Positions 8,086-17,573 are shown, numbered from the stretch's first letter. The stretch: DNA of 64,000 nucleotides from Kitasatospora aureofaciens (GCA_000720845.1 JODU01000002.1:248001-312000), one strand, 5' to 3'. Notes: generated from the sequence alone by a model not told the origin. Translations and numbers: made by a program.

Positions 8086-10643
8086 ACGCCTCCGTCCGCC
8101 TGAGCGTCTCCTCGCTCAGGGCCCACAAACGCCGCTTCACCGGAACGTTCCTCGCCGTGGTCCTCGGCGTCGCCTTCCTGGCAGGCACCCTGGTCATGGG
8201 CGACACGCTCCGCGCCGGCTTCGACACCATGTTCGGCAACGCCACCGTCGGCACCGACGCCGTGGTGCGCAGCGCCGACGCCATCACCACACCGGGCGAG
8301 AGCCAGGGCGTACGGCAGCCGGTCGGCACCGACCTGGTCCGGACCGTCGAACGGGTGCCCGGCGTCGCGGCCGCCGCCCCCAGCATCCAGGGCGCGAGCC
8401 AGCTCGTCGGCGCGAACGGCGACCCGATCGGCGGTCAGGGACCACCCACCCTGGCCGGCAACTGGATCACCGACCCGGAGCTGAACCCGTACCGCCTCGC
8501 CGAGGGCCGTGCCCCGCAGCGGTCCGGCGAGGTCGTCGTCAACCGCGGCGCCGCCGAGAAGGGCGGCCTGGCGATCGGCGACACCACCACGCTGCGCACG
8601 CCCGACCCCGTCGAGGTGACCGTCGTGGGTCTCGCGACCTTCGGCGGCGAGGACGGCATGGCCCAGGTGACCTTCACCGGTATGACCAGGGCCGACGCCG
8701 AGAAGTACCTCACCGCGCGACCGGGCGAGGCGGCGAGCGTCCAGGTGCGGGCCGAGCCGGGTGTCGGCCGTCAGGAGCTCGTCGACCGGCTGACGCCCGT
8801 ACTGCCCGAGGGCGTCGAAGCCATCACCGGCGAGGAGTCGGCCGCGGAGAACACCGACATGATCTCCAGTCAGTTCCTGACCCTGTTCACGACCTTCCTG
8901 CTCGTCTTCTCCGGCATCGCCCTGCTGGTCGCGACCTTCTCGATCCACAACACCTTCGCCATCGTGGTCGCCCAGCGCACCCGCGAGAACGCCCTGCTGC
9001 GCGCGCTCGGCGCCTCCCGCCGTCAGGTCACCGCCGCCACGCTCGTCGAGGCGGCCGTCGTGGCCATGACCGCGTCCGCCGCGGGGCTCGTGGGCGGCAT
9101 CGGCATCGCGGCCGGACTCCAGGCCCTGTTCCCGGCGATCGGCTTCCCGTTCCCCGAGGGTGCCCTGGTGATCAGCGCGTTGTCACTGCTGCTCCCGCTC
9201 GCCGTCGGCGTCGTGGTCTGCCTCGGCTCCGCCCTGCTGCCCGCCGTCCGGGCCGGCCGCACCGCACCGCTGGCCGCGCTGCGCGAGTCGGCCGTCGACA
9301 CCTCCGGCGCCTCCCGCCCGCGGACGCTCATCGGCACGGGGACGCTCGGCCTCGCCCTCGCGGTGACGCTCGTCGGGGTCCTGCTCTCTCCGTCGGTGTG
9401 GCTGGCGGGACTGGGCGCCGTACTGACCCTGGCCTCCTTCGTGGTGCTCGGCCCGGTCGCCTCGGCCACCGCCGTACGCGTCCTCGGAGCCCCGCTGGAC
9501 CGGCTGCGCGGCGTCACCGGCGTCCTCGCCCGGCGCAACGCCCAGCGCAGCCCCAGGCGGACCGCGGCCACCGCCGGGGCGCTGATGATCGGCGTGGCGG
9601 TCGTGTCCCTGTTCACCGTGTTCGGCGCCTCCCTCAAGGCGACCATGGACCAGACCGTCTCCCGGTCCTTCGCGGGCGATGTCGCCGTCAGCGCGCCGTC
9701 CTTCGGCGCGGGCGGCAGCGGCCTCAGCCCGCGGCTGGCCGGCGCGGTCCAGGAGCTGCCCGAGGTGGACACCGCCGTCGGACTCGGCCGGGGAGTGGCG
9801 GAAGTGGACGGCCAGGGGCGGGCGTTGACCGTCACCGACCCGGTCGCCCTGCACCGCACCTTCGACCTGGGCACCGTCCACGGCTCACTGGACGGCCTCG
9901 GCACCGACGGCATCGCGGTCACCGAGAGCGAGGCGGAGAAGCGGGGACTGGCCACCGGCGACACCACGCGCCTCACCTTCACCGACGGGCGCAGCGGGAC
10001 GTTCACCGTCCGCGCGGTCTACGGACGGTCCGAACTCGCCGGCGACTACGTCATCACCCGCGCCGCCTGGGCCCCGCACCGCACCCAGGACTCCGACACC
10101 CTGGTCGCCGTCGCCTTCGAGGACGGCGTGGGCGCGGACGCGGGCAAGGCGGCGGTCGAGAAGGTCGCCGCCCGGTACGGCGACCCCGAGGTGCAGACTC
10201 GCGACGAGTACGCGCGGTCCTCGGCGGGCGGCATCGACATGATGCTGACCCTCGTCTACGCGCTGCTCGCCCTCGCGGTGCTCATCGCGCTGCTCGGCAT
10301 CGCCAACACCCTGACCCTGGCGGTCCACGAGCGCACCCGCGAACTCGGCCTGCTGCGGGCCGTCGGGCAGACCCGGGCCCAGTTGCGGGCCATGGTCCGC
10401 TGGGAGTCCGTCCTGGTCGCCGCCTTCGGCACGGTCGGCGGGCTCGGGCTCGGCGCCTTCCTCGGCTGGGTCCTGGTGGCGGCCTCCGACGGCGCCTCGG
10501 ACAGTGCCTTCGCCTTCGCCGTGCCGCCCGCGCAGCTCGCGGTGGTGGCCCTGGTCGGCCTCGCGGCCGGCGCCCTGGCGGGCCTGCGCCCGGCCCGTCG
10601 CGCAGCCCGCCTGGACGTACTGCGCGCCGTGGCCACGCAGTAG
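8082..10643 (+). CDS. ABC transporter permease with two FtsX domains
   Basis: An 853-residue MacB/FtsX-superfamily permease. One N-terminal helix (about residues 16-38) is followed by a large extracytoplasmic domain, three helices of FtsX domain 1 (about 265-420, with AQRTRENALLRALGASRRQV), a central segment with further helices, a second extracytoplasmic domain and a second FtsX domain (about 715-850, with HERTRELGLLRAVGQTRAQL). This is the ten-helix duplicated design common in actinobacteria. It ends 16 bp before a strong hairpin, which closes the SHOCT-ATPase-permease operon. The substrate is unknown. Confidence 0.9.
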   Translation: MNASVRLSVSSLRAHKRRFTGTFLAVVLGVAFLAGTLVMGDTLRAGFDTMFGNATVGTDAVVRSADAITTPGESQGVRQPVGTDLVRTVERVPGVAAAAPSIQGASQLVGANGDPIGGQGPPTLAGNWITDPELNPYRLAEGRAPQRSGEVVVNRGAAEKGGLAIGDTTTLRTPDPVEVTVVGLATFGGEDGMAQVTFTGMTRADAEKYLTARPGEAASVQVRAEPGVGRQELVDRLTPVLPEGVEAITGEESAAENTDMISSQFLTLFTTFLLVFSGIALLVATFSIHNTFAIVVAQRTRENALLRALGASRRQVTAATLVEAAVVAMTASAAGLVGGIGIAAGLQALFPAIGFPFPEGALVISALSLLLPLAVGVVVCLGSALLPAVRAGRTAPLAALRESAVDTSGASRPRTLIGTGTLGLALAVTLVGVLLSPSVWLAGLGAVLTLASFVVLGPVASATAVRVLGAPLDRLRGVTGVLARRNAQRSPRRTAATAGALMIGVAVVSLFTVFGASLKATMDQTVSRSFAGDVAVSAPSFGAGGSGLSPRLAGAVQELPEVDTAVGLGRGVAEVDGQGRALTVTDPVALHRTFDLGTVHGSLDGLGTDGIAVTESEAEKRGLATGDTTRLTFTDGRSGTFTVRAVYGRSELAGDYVITRAAWAPHRTQDSDTLVAVAFEDGVGADAGKAAVEKVAARYGDPEVQTRDEYARSSAGGIDMMLTLVYALLALAVLIALLGIANTLTLAVHERTRELGLLRAVGQTRAQLRAMVRWESVLVAAFGTVGGLGLGAFLGWVLVAASDGASDSAFAFAVPPAQLAVVALVGLAAGALAGLRPARRAARLDVLRAVATQ

Positions 10644-10658
10644 CCCACGCCGCGCCCG

Positions 10659-10706
10659 GCCGGTACGGCACCCGCCCTTCACCGCAACCGGGGATGCCGT
10701 ACCGGC
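10659..10706 (+). terminator. Terminator hairpin after the FtsX permease
   Basis: Perfect 12-bp inverted arms at 10659-10670 (GCCGGTACGGCA) and 10695-10706 are separated by 24 nt, starting 16 bp after the permease stop codon. The loop is long for an intrinsic terminator, so an alternative role such as an mRNA 3' stabiliser is possible. Confidence 0.55.
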
Positions 10707-11005
10707 TGCCGGGCTGCCGGGCTGTCGGAGCGGCGGAGGCGGGCGACGGAGGCTCCGGGCGGCGACGGCCCGTGTCCCGCATCGACCGCTCCCCGGCCGG
10801 GCAGAAGCAGGTCCGGCAGGTGGGTGCCCACCCCGACCGGGCCCGTCACCGCACGCCCCGCCCGGCGTCCTTCCGGCTGGCCGACATACGGTCAGAGACC
10901 GTCCACGCAGCGGCGGTTGCCGACAGCGGAAGGCGCCGGCCCGCTTTCCCGACGTCGGCCGGCACCGTGCCGCACGGTCCGCGGCAGCGGACGGTCACCG
11001 CCCGG
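10707..11005. other. Intergenic region without a convincing gene
   Basis: No frame here has both codon bias and a plausible start. The main structures are a short inverted repeat at 10888-10902 (ACGGTC, three bases, GACCGT) and several GC-rich purine runs near 10735-10775. It separates the rightward transporter operon from the leftward ATP-binding protein gene. Confidence 0.5.
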
Positions 11006-11554
11006 TCAGCCGACAACGGCCGACCGGGCGGGAGCGGGTTGGGGTCTGCCGACCTCGACCGCGTGCTCGACCTCGGCGAACGCGGCGGCCGGCACCTCCT
11101 CGACCAGACGGCGCGACGGACGCGTGGCCCCGGGCGGCGCGGTGAGCGGCGCGGCGGTGACCGCCGTGGGAAGCGTGAACCAGACGACCTTGCCCGACTC
11201 GCCGTCCGGCCGGACGCCCCAGCTCTCGCTCATCGCGGCCACCATGGCGAGTCCGCGCCCGCAGGTCGCGAGGGGCTCGGCGTCGTCCACGACGGGCAGC
11301 CGCGGATCGTGGTCGCGCACCGAGACCGTGAGCCGGTCCAGGAGCAGTTCCATCTCCACGGTGCACGTGTTGTCGGGCCTGGCATGCAGGTGGACATTGG
11401 TCAGCAACTCCGTCACGCCGAGCACCGCCCGGTCGATCAGGAGATCCATATGCCAGTAGCGCAATTGCGCAGATACGATTCTGCGGACCTGGCCGATCCG
11501 CGACGGCAGGGCTTGGAGCTCCACCGTGCAGTGTCTGCTTGGGTGAGTGATCAC
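11006..11554 (-). CDS. RsbW/SpoIIAB-like ATP-binding protein (HATPase_c)
   Basis: A 182-residue GHKL-fold protein of the kind abundant in Streptomyces and related to anti-sigma-factor kinases. The N box is ELLTNVHLHA, the G1 box DHDPRLP, and the G2-like loop CGRGLAMVAAM. The Pro-rich tail after residue 130 is not part of the fold. These proteins may phosphorylate an anti-anti-sigma partner or only bind ATP; no sigma factor or STAS gene is adjacent, so its partner is elsewhere. The GTG at 11554 is preceded by GGGGAGTC at a good distance. Confidence 0.82.
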   Translation of the reverse strand: MITHPSRHCTVELQALPSRIGQVRRIVSAQLRYWHMDLLIDRAVLGVTELLTNVHLHARPDNTCTVEMELLLDRLTVSVRDHDPRLPVVDDAEPLATCGRGLAMVAAMSESWGVRPDGESGKVVWFTLPTAVTAAPLTAPPGATRPSRRLVEEVPAAAFAEVEHAVEVGRPQPAPARSAVVG

Positions 11555-11739
11555 GGCTGCGACTCCCCGACATAGAGGTCCGGAAGAACACGGAGTTCGG
11601 ATCCAGCGAGGCGCACATGGCGCACGCCGCCCGCTGTCATGGCCGGCGGGCTGGTTCGCAGCGTTATCGCCGGTAAACCCAGAGTGACGTGAGACCAGCG
11701 TGACGCAAGGGGTGAGGCACCGCAACTTACGGACATCTC

Positions 11740-12063
11740 TCAGGCGCGGTGTCCGGCCGCCCTGCGCACCGCCTCGATGAAGCGGTGGGCCGCGGGCGGG
11801 CCCGGCTCGCCGGGAGCCGGGTCGCGCTCGCCGAGGGTCAGCAGGTACCGCTTGCCGTCGAGGTCGGCCAGTGCCCGGTCCTGCGGGGCGAACCACGGGC
11901 GTGAAGCGCGCACCGACTGCACCGGCGCGCTGTCTATCTCGCTGCCGTAGCTGGTGAGCAACTCCACCCGGCCACCGCTGATCCGGACCGTCCCGGCCCG
12001 GGTGAGTGAACGCAGCCGCTTGCCGATCCGCACCCCCGTGGCCCTGAACTCCGGCTCCGCCAT
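11740..12063 (-). CDS. Conserved-looking protein of unknown function
   Basis: A 107-residue soluble protein I do not recognise. It begins MAEPEFRATGVRIGKRLRSL, is rich in short beta-like segments (GTVRISGGRVELLTSYGSEID, RASRPWF), and ends in a helical AAHRFIEAVRRAAGHRA. Codon bias is strongly coding and a GAGGGGGCG ribosome-binding site precedes the ATG. The pattern of beta strands with a terminal amphipathic helix is reminiscent of bacterial PH-like domains, but this is only an impression. It lies 186 bp upstream of, and in the same direction as, the RsbW-like gene. Confidence 0.68.
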   Translation of the reverse strand: MAEPEFRATGVRIGKRLRSLTRAGTVRISGGRVELLTSYGSEIDSAPVQSVRASRPWFAPQDRALADLDGKRYLLTLGERDPAPGEPGPPAAHRFIEAVRRAAGHRA

Positions 12064-12227
12064 GCCCGTCGCCCCCTCGTGCGCGTCGGTCCCCTGCCGC
12101 TGGCAGTCTGCCCGCACCGTGCTCCGAGCACCAGTACGCGCCGCCCGTTTCCGGGGTCGGCCGGAGCACTCGCGCGAATGCGCCCCCGCCGCGCGCCCGC
12201 CGCGTCGGCGCCGGTGCCCCAGGGGTG

Positions 12228-12286
12228 CCTTTGAGGTGCCCAAAGGGGTGTTTATGCAGGTGAGAAGCGTGTGGAAGGTGTTTATG
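12228..12286. promoter_or_regulatory. Inverted and direct repeats upstream of the cysteine desulfhydrase-like gene
   Basis: CCTTTG (12228-12233) and CAAAGG (12241-12246) form an inverted repeat with a 7-bp spacer. The decamer GGTGTTTATG occurs twice, at 12247-12256 and 12277-12286, exactly 30 bp (about three helical turns) apart. Such helically phased repeats suggest binding of a regulator ahead of the gene starting at 12345. Which regulator is unknown. Confidence 0.45.
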
Positions 12287-12344
12287 ATCCAGGTGTCGGC
12301 CGCGCTGTTCCGCCGTCGGCGCCGCAGCGTAAGGAGCCCTTGAA

Positions 12345-13469
12345 GTGAGCACAGACCGGCAGACCGCCACCGGCGCCACCCTCGACGTCGACCACAGCGA
12401 CGCCGCCTACCGCGCCTGGCTGAAAGAGGCCGTCCGCAAGGTCCAGGCCGACGCCAACCGCTCGGCCGACACCCACCTGCTCCTGTTCCCGCTCCCGGAG
12501 CACTGGGGCATCGACCTGTACCTGAAGGACGAGTCGACCCACCCGACCGGCAGCCTCAAACACCGGCTCGCCCGCTCCCTGTTCCTCTACGGCCTCTGCA
12601 ACGGCTGGATCCGGCCGGACCGCCCGGTGATCGAGGCGTCCAGCGGCTCGACGGCCGTCTCCGAGGCGTACTTCGCGAAGCTGATCGGCGTGCCCTTCAT
12701 CGCCGTCATGCCCCGCACGACGAGCACCGAGAAGATCCGCCTGATCGAGTTCCACGGCGGACGGTGCCACTTCGTGGACGACTCCCGGCGCATGTACGAG
12801 GAGTCGGCCCGCCTCGCGGCGGAGACCGGCGGCCACTACATGGACCAGTTCACCTACGCGGAACGCGCCACCGACTGGCGCGGCAACAACAACATCGCCG
12901 AGTCGATCTTCCGGCAGCTGCGGCTGGAGCGGTACCCCGAGCCCTCCTGGATCGTCGCCACGGCCGGCACCGGCGGCACCTCGGCGACCCTCGCCCGCTA
13001 TGTCCACTACATGCAGTACGACACCCGCGTCTGCGTCGCCGATCCGGAGAACTCCTGCTTCTTCGAGGGCTGGACCACCGGCGATCCAGACGTCGCCTGC
13101 GACCGGGGCTCCCGGATCGAGGGCATCGGCCGGCCCCGGATGGAGCCGAGCTTCGTGCCCGGCGCGATCGACCGCATGATGAAGGTGCCGGACGCGGCGA
13201 GCGTCGCCGCCGTGCGGTCCCTGGAGCGGGCCATCGGCCGCAAGGCGGGCGGCTCCACCGGCACCGGGCTGTGGAGCGCGCTGAAGATCGTCGCCGAGAT
13301 GGTGGCCGCGGGGGAGCGGGGCAGCGTCGTGACGCTGCTGTGCGATCCCGGGGACCGGTACCTCGACAAGTACTACTCGGACGCCTGGCTCGCCGGACAG
13401 GGCCTCGACATCGAGCCGTACACGGCGGCGATCGAGTCCCTGCTGCGCACGGGCACCTGGCCCCGCTGA
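12345..13469 (+). CDS. PLP-dependent cysteine synthase-fold enzyme, Cds1-like L-cysteine desulfhydrase
   Basis: A 374-residue fold-type II PLP enzyme. The Schiff-base lysine is in THPTGSLKHRLA (about Lys72), the substrate loop is EASSGSTAVSEA, and the phosphate-binding glycine loop is TAGTGGTSA. Overall it resembles mycobacterial Cds1 (Rv3684), which converts cysteine to H2S, pyruvate and ammonia, more than biosynthetic CysK/CysM. Separate evidence for H2S production is lacking, and a cysteine or cystathionine synthase-type reaction remains possible. The GTG start follows AAGGAG at 12331-12336. Repeats upstream suggest dedicated regulation. Confidence 0.8.
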   Translation: MSTDRQTATGATLDVDHSDAAYRAWLKEAVRKVQADANRSADTHLLLFPLPEHWGIDLYLKDESTHPTGSLKHRLARSLFLYGLCNGWIRPDRPVIEASSGSTAVSEAYFAKLIGVPFIAVMPRTTSTEKIRLIEFHGGRCHFVDDSRRMYEESARLAAETGGHYMDQFTYAERATDWRGNNNIAESIFRQLRLERYPEPSWIVATAGTGGTSATLARYVHYMQYDTRVCVADPENSCFFEGWTTGDPDVACDRGSRIEGIGRPRMEPSFVPGAIDRMMKVPDAASVAAVRSLERAIGRKAGGSTGTGLWSALKIVAEMVAAGERGSVVTLLCDPGDRYLDKYYSDAWLAGQGLDIEPYTAAIESLLRTGTWPR

Positions 13470-13485
13470 CGACCGGCGCGCCGGG

Positions 13486-13959
13486 CTACGGACGCCGCAG
13501 CCGCCGGTCCAGCGACGTGACCGCGCCCCGGAAGGCCCTGCCCAGCCGCGGACGCGCCCGGTCGAGGACGAAGCGGAACGGCGCCGTACCGTCCGCCGCG
13601 AACGTCCACCGCACCCGCGTACCGGTACCGGCCGGCGTCAGCCGCCACTCCTCCAGCAGGGCCCGGGCGCCCGGCGCGTTGGTGACGTCGACGCGGTAGG
13701 CATACACCTCCGGCCGCTCGGCCGCCAGCACCGTCTCCACGAAACGCGCGCCGCCCCTGAGCCGGATCTCGCGCCCCGCGCCCTCACCGATGGGCCGGGC
13801 GAACGTCACCGCCGAGAACCAGGCGGTCCAGCCGGGCACGTCCTCGGCCAGGGCGCGGAAGACGGCGTCCGGGGCCGCGGAGATCTCCCACGCGAAGACC
13901 AGGCGCACCGGCGCCGTCTCGACGAAGTCGAGACCCACCGGACGCAGACGGCGAACCAT
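13486..13959 (-). CDS. SRPBCC (START/Bet v1-like) family protein
   Basis: A 157-residue polyketide-cyclase/lipid-transport-like protein. VFAWEISAAPDAVFRALAEDVPGWTAWF is the classic N-terminal strand-helix, and LRGGARFVETVLAAERPEVYAYRV and EEWRLTPAGTGTRVRW form the beta sheet around the cavity. No catalytic residues are evident; such proteins usually bind hydrophobic ligands. The ATG at 13959 has a G-rich ribosome-binding site 8 nt upstream; a GTG at 13965 is in frame. It converges on the cysteine desulfhydrase-like gene with 16 bp between stops. Confidence 0.83.
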   Translation of the reverse strand: MVRRLRPVGLDFVETAPVRLVFAWEISAAPDAVFRALAEDVPGWTAWFSAVTFARPIGEGAGREIRLRGGARFVETVLAAERPEVYAYRVDVTNAPGARALLEEWRLTPAGTGTRVRWTFAADGTAPFRFVLDRARPRLGRAFRGAVTSLDRRLRRP

Positions 13960-14122
13960 GGACACAACCCCCCTGTGCGAAGCCGCGGGTGGCGGACGAT
14001 CGGTCGGGTGGCGCCACGATAGACCCGGGCGCGCCGGGTGTCAGCGGGGCGAGCGCCGTACGGCGGGCCCTCGGACCGGCGCCTCGCCCGACAGGAGGCT
14101 CGGGCTCCCGCGGATGCCGACG

Positions 14123-14947
14123 TCAGTCCGCAGCGGGCTCCGGCTCGCCCGCCACGACCAGCCCGAGGTGCTCGGCGACTTCAGCGCGAGCCTCGGCGGA
14201 CAGTCCCGAGTCGGTCACGAGCGTGTCCACCTGCTCCAGCGCGGCGAACGAACTCAGGCCCACGACACCCCACTTGGTGTGGTCCGCGACCACCACGACA
14301 CGCCGTGCCGACTGCACGAGACGCCGGTTCGTCTCGGCCTCCGCCAGGTTCGGCGTGGACAGACCGGCCTCGGCCGATATCCCGTGCACGCCCAGGAAGA
14401 GCAGGTCGAAGTGGAGCGTCGCGATCGCCTGGTCGGCGACCGGGCCCACCAACGAGTCGGAGGGCGTGCGCACACCGCCGGTGAGCACCACCGTCGCCCC
14501 GCCCTGCCGCGCCCCCGAGGTGCGCTGCGCCACGTGGAACACGTCGGCCACCCGCACCGAGTTGGTGACCACCGTCAGATCCGGCACGTCCACCAGCCGG
14601 TGCGCCAGCGCGTACGTCGTCGTACCGCCCGACAGGGCGATCGCGGCGCCCGGCGCGACCAGCTCCGCGGCGGCCCGCGCGATGTCCTCCTTGGCGGTCG
14701 GCTCCAGACCCGACTTGGCCTCGAACCCCGGCTCGTGGGTGCTCGCCTCCGCCACCGGGACAGCGCCGCCGTGCACCTTCTCCAGCACACCCTGCCGGGA
14801 CAGCGCGTCGAGGTCGCGGCGGACCGTCATGTCCGACACGCCGAGCTTGCGGGTCAGCTCGTTGACCCGGACACCGCCCCGGCGGCGCACCTCGTCGAGG
14901 ATCAGGGCGCGCCGCTGCTCCGCGAGGAGGTTCGGATTCTCACTCAC
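14123..14947 (-). CDS. DeoR/GlpR-family transcriptional regulator
   Basis: A 274-residue regulator. Residues about 8-60 form the DeoR winged helix (RRALILDEVRRRGGVRVNELTRKLGVSDMTVRRDL, then GVLEKVHGGA). The C-terminal sugar-phosphate-binding domain carries the usual ALSGGTTTYALA, VVTNSVRVA and VVVADHTKWGVVG motifs. Members sense phosphorylated sugars and mostly repress adjacent catabolic genes, but none lies next to it here. The GTG at 14947 has AAAGGA about 11 nt upstream. It is divergent from the membrane hydrolase gene. Confidence 0.88.
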   Translation of the reverse strand: MSENPNLLAEQRRALILDEVRRRGGVRVNELTRKLGVSDMTVRRDLDALSRQGVLEKVHGGAVPVAEASTHEPGFEAKSGLEPTAKEDIARAAAELVAPGAAIALSGGTTTYALAHRLVDVPDLTVVTNSVRVADVFHVAQRTSGARQGGATVVLTGGVRTPSDSLVGPVADQAIATLHFDLLFLGVHGISAEAGLSTPNLAEAETNRRLVQSARRVVVVADHTKWGVVGLSSFAALEQVDTLVTDSGLSAEARAEVAEHLGLVVAGEPEPAAD

Positions 14948-15201
14948 GTACGCTTCGGTCCTTTCGCCGCACAACCGCCCGACACGCCGACGCACTCGCT
15001 CTGATGAGGGCTTCTCCCCGCACCCGTGCGCGGACGTCCCATCCTCGCACGCCCCGCCACGGCCCGCGCCACCGCCCGCCCGGCGCCACCTGTCACACGG
15101 ATCGGGGAGATTCCGTGCCGAGGGGTGTACGACGCCCGCGGACGGGAGATCCTGTGCCCGCACGGACACAGCCGACGGCGCGTCACGGGGGAGTGCGGAC
15201 A

Positions 15202-17562
15202 GTGAAGAAGGCGCAGGAGCGGGCCGGGACGGGCGGGACCGACGCGAGGAGCGGCACCGCCCTGGAACTCCTGGTCCACGGAGTGGGCGGTACGACACCC
15301 GCCGAGATGCTGGACGACCCGCGGACCGTGCGGGTCACCGGCGACCACGTCGCGGCCGTCTTCCGGCGCACCGAGGACGCCGACGCCGAGTCCCGGCCCG
15401 AGGACTACCGGGGCCGGCCGGTGCCCGAGGCCTACGTCTGGTGCAACCTCACCTCCGGCAACGGCTCCCGCGCCCTGTGGCTGCTGCTCCTGCCCTTCAT
15501 GGTGGTCAACATCGCCCACTGGATGCGGCCCGCCGCCCGCGGCCGGATCCGCACGGTCCGCCTCTACGGGCTGCTGCTGCGGCTCGCGGGCCTCACCCTG
15601 ACGGTGCTCCTGGTCGCCGCCGCCTGCGAGGTCGCGCTGGACCTCGTGGCCTGGCAGTGCGCGGGCACGCGCGCGTGCGCCGAGCGGCACACCTGGCTGG
15701 GCTTCCTGTCGCCGGTGATGTCGGACGGCGGCTGGTGGAGCACGCCCGGCCGCAGGCTCGCCCTCGCCGCCGCGGTGCCCGCCGCGCTCACCGGGCTGCT
15801 GTGGTACCTGTCGCTGCGCACCTGGCGGGCCTACGAGTCCCAGCAGCCCATGGACCGCGAGGCAGGCCCCGGGGAGGACCCCCGCCACGCCGCGCTCAGC
15901 CGCCCCGGGTTCTGGTACGGGCGCCGTCTGGTGGCCCGGCTGCGCGCCGCGCACACCGCCGCCGGACTGCTGACCGTCGCCGTCGGTGTGGCCGCGCCGG
16001 CGGCCCGCTTCGACCGCCGGCCGGGCGGGCCCGCGCTGCTCGACACGCTGGGATGGCTGCTGCCGGCGGCGCTGGCCGCGGGGGCGGTCGCCGTCGTCGC
16101 GGTGGTGTGCCGCCGGGGCCGCAGCGAGCGGCGGCTCGACCGGCGACTCGACGGGCACCTCGTCCGCCGGCTGCCGCTCGCCGCCCTCCTGCTGTTCGTC
16201 CTCGCCCTGGTGTACGGCGGCTGGGCCCGCCCGGAATGGACGTCGGAGGGCCGGCTGGCCGGTGACACGGCCTTCGGCGGCATCGCCCTGGTGCAGGGGC
16301 TCCTGGTCATCGCGCTCGCCGTGGTCGCCCACCTGCTCCACCGCAGCCGCCCCGACGCCCGCGCCGCGATCCGGGGACTGGGCGGTCCCGCCGTCGCCAT
16401 GCTGGCCTGCGCGCTGGGCGGCGTGATGTCCGGCGGCATCGCCCAGCGCGTCGCCGACTGGCTGGACGGCACCGGCACCTTCCTCGACGGCCCGCCCGTC
16501 CTGCTGACCTGGCAGGCGTCCGTCATCCCGCCGCTGCTCGTCGTCGTGCTGCTGATGTGCGCCGCGCTCGCCCGGCACACCCTGCGCCTGGCCCGCGCGG
16601 AACGGGACGCGGTGGAAGGCGACCACCCGGGGGAGGCCGGCGATCCGGGCCGGACCCGGCGCATCGCGCTCACCCGCGCCATGGCCGGCCTCACCGACCG
16701 GGCACCCCTCCTCGTCGCCATCACCTCCGCCGCCACCCTGCTCCTGGGCGCCGGAGCCCTGGTGGGCGCCCTCACGACCGACCAGGTGCCCGGCGAGGCC
16801 GCGCGGGGGTCGTACACCGTTGTCCAGGGAGCCGCGCAGACCGCGCAGGAGCTGGGCTCCTGGCTGATCGGCCTCGGCTTCATACTGTTCGTCACCTGGG
16901 GCAGGCGCGCCTACAAGGACGCCTCCGCGCGGCGCACCATCGGCATCCTGTGGGACGTCGGCACCTTCTGGCCGCGCGCCGCCCACCCCTTCGCACCGCC
17001 GTGCTACGCCGAGCGCGCGGTGCCCGACCTGACCTGGCGGATGGCGACCTGGACCCGCGCCACCGGCGGCCGGCTCGTCATCTCCGGGCACTCGCAGGGC
17101 AGCGTCCTCGCCGCCGCGGCGTCCTGGCAGCTCGAACCGTCCGCCCGCAGGCGCGTCGCCCTGCTCACCTACGGCTCCCCGCTGGAGCGGCTGTACGGCC
17201 GCTGGTTCCCGGCCCACTTCGGTCCCGAAGCGCTCGCCTCGCTGCACGAGGAGGTCGACTGCTGGCGCAACCTCTACCGGCGCACCGACCCCATCGGCGG
17301 CCCGATGCGCCTGCCGGGCGACGCGGGCCCCGCGGTGGACCGCGCGCCCCTCAAGGACCCGCTGACGTACGGCAGGACCGAACTCCATCCGCTGCCGGCG
17401 CCGGTCCTCGGCCACTCCGACTACCAGGCGGACCCGGCCTTCGCCGAGGAACGCGGACGGCTGCTGGCCCGGCTCCGGCCAGAGGTGCCGGCGCCGCGCC
17501 ACACCGGCGCTGCCGCGGCGTCATCCGTCCCGGCGGCGGACGACGCGACCGAGGGCTGCTGA
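15202..17562 (+). CDS. Large integral membrane protein with C-terminal alpha/beta-hydrolase domain
   Basis: A 786-residue protein. An N-terminal soluble stretch contains ALELLVHGVGGTTPAEM, which looks like a hydrolase first strand and oxyanion region. It is followed by roughly nine to ten hydrophobic helices between residues about 85 and 570, and a soluble C-terminal part with GHSQG around Ser631 (RLVISGHSQGSVLAAA), the nucleophile elbow of lipases/esterases. So the hydrolase appears split, with the membrane block inserted after its first strands. The GTG at 15202 is chosen because a GGGGGAG site precedes it by about 9 nt. The substrate is unknown; a lipid or polyketide ester is plausible. 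It converges on the beta-helix/AAA+ gene with 11 bp between stops. Confidence 0.75.
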   Translation: MKKAQERAGTGGTDARSGTALELLVHGVGGTTPAEMLDDPRTVRVTGDHVAAVFRRTEDADAESRPEDYRGRPVPEAYVWCNLTSGNGSRALWLLLLPFMVVNIAHWMRPAARGRIRTVRLYGLLLRLAGLTLTVLLVAAACEVALDLVAWQCAGTRACAERHTWLGFLSPVMSDGGWWSTPGRRLALAAAVPAALTGLLWYLSLRTWRAYESQQPMDREAGPGEDPRHAALSRPGFWYGRRLVARLRAAHTAAGLLTVAVGVAAPAARFDRRPGGPALLDTLGWLLPAALAAGAVAVVAVVCRRGRSERRLDRRLDGHLVRRLPLAALLLFVLALVYGGWARPEWTSEGRLAGDTAFGGIALVQGLLVIALAVVAHLLHRSRPDARAAIRGLGGPAVAMLACALGGVMSGGIAQRVADWLDGTGTFLDGPPVLLTWQASVIPPLLVVVLLMCAALARHTLRLARAERDAVEGDHPGEAGDPGRTRRIALTRAMAGLTDRAPLLVAITSAATLLLGAGALVGALTTDQVPGEAARGSYTVVQGAAQTAQELGSWLIGLGFILFVTWGRRAYKDASARRTIGILWDVGTFWPRAAHPFAPPCYAERAVPDLTWRMATWTRATGGRLVISGHSQGSVLAAAASWQLEPSARRRVALLTYGSPLERLYGRWFPAHFGPEALASLHEEVDCWRNLYRRTDPIGGPMRLPGDAGPAVDRAPLKDPLTYGRTELHPLPAPVLGHSDYQADPAFAEERGRLLARLRPEVPAPRHTGAAAASSVPAADDATEGC

Positions 17563-17573
17563 CGCCCGGGCCG

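Noticed and set aside
9398..11575. A 725-residue plus-strand frame after the ABC permease
   Set aside because: It is an Arg/Pro/Gly-rich shadow of the permease gene in its first half and antisense to the RsbW-like gene in its second half, with no recognisable domain.
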